A stretch of DNA of 8,136 bases, from assembly GCA_030634785.1 (NCBI GenBank), contig DAOWAC010000040.1, forward strand, positions 1 through 8,136, written 5' to 3'. Each line of letters opens with the position of its first letter. Position 1 is the first letter of the stretch. Positions 5,617 through 8,136 of this stretch are shown one piece after another. The DNA is from Chloroflexota bacterium (GTDB lineage Archaea > Iainarchaeota > Iainarchaeia > Iainarchaeales > GCA-2688035). The translations under genes and the position numbers were made by a program. The notes beneath the pieces are model-generated. The model did no database searches. It was not told the origin of the DNA and saw only the letters and a program-made list of their open reading frames with translations.

Positions 5617-5755
5617 AGCTTGCCCAAAATGCAAAGGCAACTCTTGTTACAAGAAAGCAAAGTCAACGCTTGTGTGCAAAAAATGCCGGCTCGCCTACCG
5701 CATTGAACAAGGAATTCCAATAATGCTTGTGGAAGAAGCAGAAAGGGCAGGATAA
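5552..5755 (+). CDS. Second Trm112-like zinc ribbon, N-terminally truncated and out of frame with the gene before
   Basis: From Cys at 5621 to the stop at 5755 this frame encodes a zinc ribbon with both CxxC knuckles (CPKCKGN and CKKC) and the ending LAYRIEQGIPIMLVEEAE. By hand alignment about 31 of 43 residues match the 4755-4928 protein. The normal opening of the family (about 14 residues with LL..LVC) is missing. No ATG, GTG or TTG lies in the 21 bases just before the homologous part. The in-frame starts (TTG 5537, ATG 5552, TTG 5591) all lie inside the kinase-like gene and would add unrelated residues read in another frame. Choosing ATG 5552 is therefore arbitrary. It may be an overlapping gene, the tail of a frameshifted fusion with the kinase-like protein, or a decayed duplicate. 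Conserved cysteines and mostly silent differences in the 3' half suggest the ribbon was selected as protein. Confidence 0.5.
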   Translation: MFLCLAGTEKSSNLRSYWTVIKACPKCKGNSCYKKAKSTLVCKKCRLAYRIEQGIPIMLVEEAERAG

Positions 5756-5761
5756 GACAGC

Positions 5762-6466
5762 TTAAGCCTTGTCAAATGCCGGTGAGATATTTTTCAGCGC
5801 TTTTTTTATTTCTGGCAAAGCAGCTTTGAACGCGGCGTTATAAAGTTCTCTGTATTCTTTGTTGTCCTTGCCATGTCCAATGACATCTATTGCGCTTGCA
5901 AGGTTACCAACAATGCTATCCATTTTTGATGGGCCGAACGTACGCTCATAAGTTACAATGCTGCCTAAGTCAATTGGAATTATGCCTTTTGGTCCCCTTA
6001 AAAATCCCTCGACCAAGTCGTCCATTGGGCTATAGCCGGCATTTGCGACTTTTGTCATTTCAATAACTGCTTCAAGTCTTGCTTTTTTTGTTTCAAAATG
6101 CGCGTGGGCTTTATTGCTAATTTTGGAGCCCTTTTTTGTTGAGCCAAACAGATGGGAAACCTGCACAAGTTCTCCTGTCGGACAGCGTGCCGTGCTCATT
6201 TTTACAAATCCTATTTTTGGCAACCTAACGCCTGCATTTTCAAGTCTTTTAATGCAGGTTTTATAAGAATTGATTTTTTCTTGCGAGAGCTTGGCATGGA
6301 AAACCTTTATTGCAACCCTTTTCCATTTTTTCCCTTTGAAGCGGAGTTTTCCAATATATACATCCCCCTCTCTAAAGCCACCAATTCTTACAGGATTTCC
6401 ACGCTTGTCTGAACTGAATTTAATTCTGTTTACCTGTACTGTTCTGGGTTTCTTTTTTATTCCCAT
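5762..6466 (-). CDS. Degenerate protein-kinase-like protein
   Basis: The family of this 234-residue protein is not recognised, but its order of motifs recalls a small kinase fold. A glycine-bearing region comes first (RIGGFREGDVYIGKL, 27-41), then strand KRVAIKVF with Lys54 in the beta-3 position, and a helix to about 78. A strand LVQVSHLF (100-107) could be the hinge. GYSPMDDLVEGFL (144-156) puts Asp149 where the catalytic Asp would be, with Gly154 in place of the usual Asn. IPIDLG (164-169) would be the DFG-type metal Asp (Asp166). About 65 residues, mostly helical, follow, less than a normal C-lobe. The N-terminus is strongly basic. The start is the ATG at 6466-6464. It converges on the zinc-ribbon tail with 6 nt between stops and lies 58 nt downstream of pyrG, behind a terminator-like hairpin. 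Whether it phosphorylates anything is unknown. Confidence 0.62.
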   Translation of the reverse strand: MGIKKKPRTVQVNRIKFSSDKRGNPVRIGGFREGDVYIGKLRFKGKKWKRVAIKVFHAKLSQEKINSYKTCIKRLENAGVRLPKIGFVKMSTARCPTGELVQVSHLFGSTKKGSKISNKAHAHFETKKARLEAVIEMTKVANAGYSPMDDLVEGFLRGPKGIIPIDLGSIVTYERTFGPSKMDSIVGNLASAIDVIGHGKDNKEYRELYNAAFKAALPEIKKALKNISPAFDKA

Positions 6467-6484
6467 AAAAAATCTTATACTTCA

Positions 6485-6519
6485 AAACAATAAAAAACAG
6501 TATGCTGGCTTCAGCCAAC
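6485..6519 (-). terminator. Hairpin plus U-tract after pyrG
   Basis: On the minus strand, 5 nt after the pyrG stop, GTTGGC-TGAA-GCCAGC (6519-6504) can form a six-pair stem with one G-U pair and a four-base loop. A T6 run (6497-6492) and further T-rich sequence follow. This looks like an intrinsic terminator. Archaea usually rely on U-tracts alone, so the hairpin could be incidental, but the T-run suffices for a terminator either way. Confidence 0.45.
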
Positions 6520-6524
6520 TGCGT

Positions 6525-8136
6525 CTATTTTTCTCCTGCTTTTTTCACAAATTCCAAAAATAGTGGGTCAGGATTTGTTGGTCTGCTTGTGAGTTCTGGG
6601 TGATATTGTGAAGCCATCAAAAACTTGTGTTTTGGTAGTTCAAGAATCTGCATTATTTCAACATTTGGTGCTTTTCCTGAAAACACAACTCCTTTTTCTT
6701 CAAACTTTTTAATATAATCAGGATTGCATTCAAATCTGTGTCTGAACCTGCGCCTTATTTTTTTTGCATTTCCATGCAGCTTTGAAGCAATTGTTCCGCT
6801 AATAACTTCAACATCTCTTCCTCCCAAACGCATGCTTCCTCCCAATCCTTCTATTTTTCTTTGTTCTGGGAGAAGGCAAATAACTGGTTCTTTTGTTTTT
6901 GAATCAAATTCTGTACTGTTTGCATTTTTTAATCCAAGAACATTTCTTGCAAATTCAATTAATGCAATTTGGAATCCGAGACAAAGTCCAAGGTAAGGAA
7001 TGTTGTTTTCCCTGCAGTATTTTGCCATTTCAATTTTTCCTTCGACTCCTCTTGTTCCAAACCCGCCTGGAACAATTACTCCGTCAACACCTTTCATTTG
7101 CTTTTTTAAAAAATCCTTTTTGTCTTCAAGGCCTGTTGTGTCAATCCATTTGGCTTTTACTGGTCTGTTAAGCTTAAAGCTACAGTGTTCAAGTGCTTTC
7201 AAAATACTGATATAAGCATCTGAAGAGCCTGTATATTTTCCTGCAATTGCAATTTGAACAGGGTTTGCGTTTCCTTGTACGCTTGTTTTCTTACTCCATT
7301 CTTTCAACGCAGTATTTCCGTTTGCCTTGAACTTTTTTGCAATGTCCAAAGTTTTCAAAACTGCTTCATCAAAACCTTTTTCTCTTAGTTTAAGCGGCAA
7401 ACCATAAATGTTGCTTACGTCATGCACTCCAAAAACGTTTTCTTTCGGAATATTTAAATAAAGGCTCATTTTTTCCCTAATAGTTTCCTGTAATTTTGTC
7501 TGACTTCTGCATACAATAATGGATGGCTGAATTCCCATTGCAAGAAGTCTTTTGATTCCAAGCTGTGCTGCCTTGCTTTTTTGTTCTCCTAAAGAATTTG
7601 GTTCAAGAATATAAGTAATGTTAAGAAAGCAAACATTGTCAGCGCCTTCTTCGTATTTTAATTCCCTCAAGGCTTCTAATGCAAACATATTTTCATAATC
7701 GCCAACAGTTCCGCCAATTTCAATAACTATAACGTCAGCTTTTGTTTTAACTGCAAGATTTCTTAGCACAAGCTTTATTTCTCCTGTAACATGTGGAATA
7801 AATTGTACATCTCTTCCCAAATATTTTCCTTGTCTTTCCTTTTCAATAATCTTTTGGTAAATTTTTCCTGATGTAACAAAATTGCTGCCTTGCAAATTTT
7901 TGTCCAAAGCCCTTTCATATGTTCCCAAATCCAAATCGGTTTCAGAACCGTCATCCAAAACAAAGACTTCTCCGTGCCTAAACGGGTTTAGTGTACCTGA
8001 ATCAACATTCAAATAGGCTTCTAGCTTTATTGGCTCTACTTTCATTCCTCTGTCGTGTAATAGCCTGCATAAACTGCTTGAAATAGTGCCTTTTCCAACT
8101 CCGCTTATTACAGAACCTGTTATTACAACGTATTTG
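6525..8136 (-). CDS. pyrG: CTP synthase (5' end cut by window edge)
   Basis: The enzyme aminates UTP to CTP with ATP and glutamine in the cytoplasm. Reading continues in frame past an internal ATG at 8045 to the window end. It adds 30 residues that start KYVVITGS and hold the P-loop SGVGKGT (11-17), so only two or three N-terminal residues are missing. In the visible 536 residues the synthetase domain has HGEVFVLDDGSETDLDLG (54-71, Asp67 a metal ligand), VIEIGGTVGD (137-146, Glu139) and the nucleotide-binding K-S-K-A-A-Q (156-161). The glutaminase domain has GGFGTRG (357-363), the nucleophile GLCLGF (Cys385) and YHPE (His512, Glu514). Variants from the common sequence include GS for GG before the P-loop and EAYLNVDSGT for DPYxNVDPGT. 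All catalytic residues are present. A hairpin/U-tract follows the stop. Confidence 0.96.
   Translation of the reverse strand, partial: KYVVITGSVISGVGKGTISSSLCRLLHDRGMKVEPIKLEAYLNVDSGTLNPFRHGEVFVLDDGSETDLDLGTYERALDKNLQGSNFVTSGKIYQKIIEKERQGKYLGRDVQFIPHVTGEIKLVLRNLAVKTKADVIVIEIGGTVGDYENMFALEALRELKYEEGADNVCFLNITYILEPNSLGEQKSKAAQLGIKRLLAMGIQPSIIVCRSQTKLQETIREKMSLYLNIPKENVFGVHDVSNIYGLPLKLREKGFDEAVLKTLDIAKKFKANGNTALKEWSKKTSVQGNANPVQIAIAGKYTGSSDAYISILKALEHCSFKLNRPVKAKWIDTTGLEDKKDFLKKQMKGVDGVIVPGGFGTRGVEGKIEMAKYCRENNIPYLGLCLGFQIALIEFARNVLGLKNANSTEFDSKTKEPVICLLPEQRKIEGLGGSMRLGGRDVEVISGTIASKLHGNAKKIRRRFRHRFECNPDYIKKFEEKGVVFSGKAPNVEIMQILELPKHKFLMASQYHPELTSRPTNPDPLFLEFVKKAGEK

Noticed and set aside
6724..7215. 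Plus-strand open frames opposite pyrG
   Set aside because: They are shadow frames of a conserved gene with low-complexity hydrophobic translations and no start context.
8043..8045. ATG at 8045 as the pyrG start
   Set aside because: The frame stays open upstream and encodes the P-loop and the conserved N-terminal strand, so this ATG is internal.
1..8136. CRISPR array, insertion sequence or integrase-linked mobile element
   Set aside because: No spaced repeats, terminal inverted repeats, transposase or recombinase motifs were found. The only duplication is the zinc-ribbon block.

Overview
The window reads as AT-rich archaeal chromosome. TATA-like boxes in the archaeal style (TTTATATA) lie about 25 nt before start codons. 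Several starts have no Shine-Dalgarno sequence. The gene set includes a membrane TraB-family protein, a free-standing MetRS-beta-type tRNA-binding protein and, at the left edge, the first codons of an XRE-type regulator of a kind common in archaea. The S-adenosylmethionine synthetase is the bacterial/eukaryotic type rather than the usual archaeal type. With the small genes and low GC, this hints at a DPANN-like archaeon (Diapherotrites/Woesearchaeota-like), but that placement is inference only.

Layout: 1-49 (-) is the N-terminal 16 codons of an HTH regulator. 50-185 is a divergent promoter region. 186-1349 (+) is metK. 1497-2003 (+) is a C39-like cysteine peptidase. 2058-3511 (+) is a compact run of three genes: a YbaK-type aminoacyl-tRNA deacylase-like protein, a PHP-domain phosphoesterase and a MetRS-beta-like OB-fold protein. 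3518-4675 (-) is TraB, convergent on that run. 4755-4928 (+) is a 57-residue Trm112-like zinc ribbon. 4966-5616 (+) is a protein that looks like the N-lobe and active-site strand of a protein kinase. It overlaps, in another frame, a second Trm112-like zinc ribbon that lacks the usual N-terminus (ends 5755). 5762-6466 (-) is a second kinase-like protein, convergent on it. 6525-8136 (-) is CTP synthase, missing only its first two or three residues at the right edge.

The well-understood genes are housekeeping: SAM synthesis, CTP synthesis, tRNA charging and quality control, and a Trm112-type methyltransferase partner. The part least explained by known families is 4755-6466. There, two degenerate kinase-like genes face each other across a duplicated, apparently truncated zinc-ribbon gene. 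This could be a decaying rearrangement or a zinc-ribbon/kinase-like pairing with a +1 frameshift.

No rRNA, tRNA, CRISPR array, insertion sequence or origin could be recognised. The longest stretch without a gene is about 150 bases.
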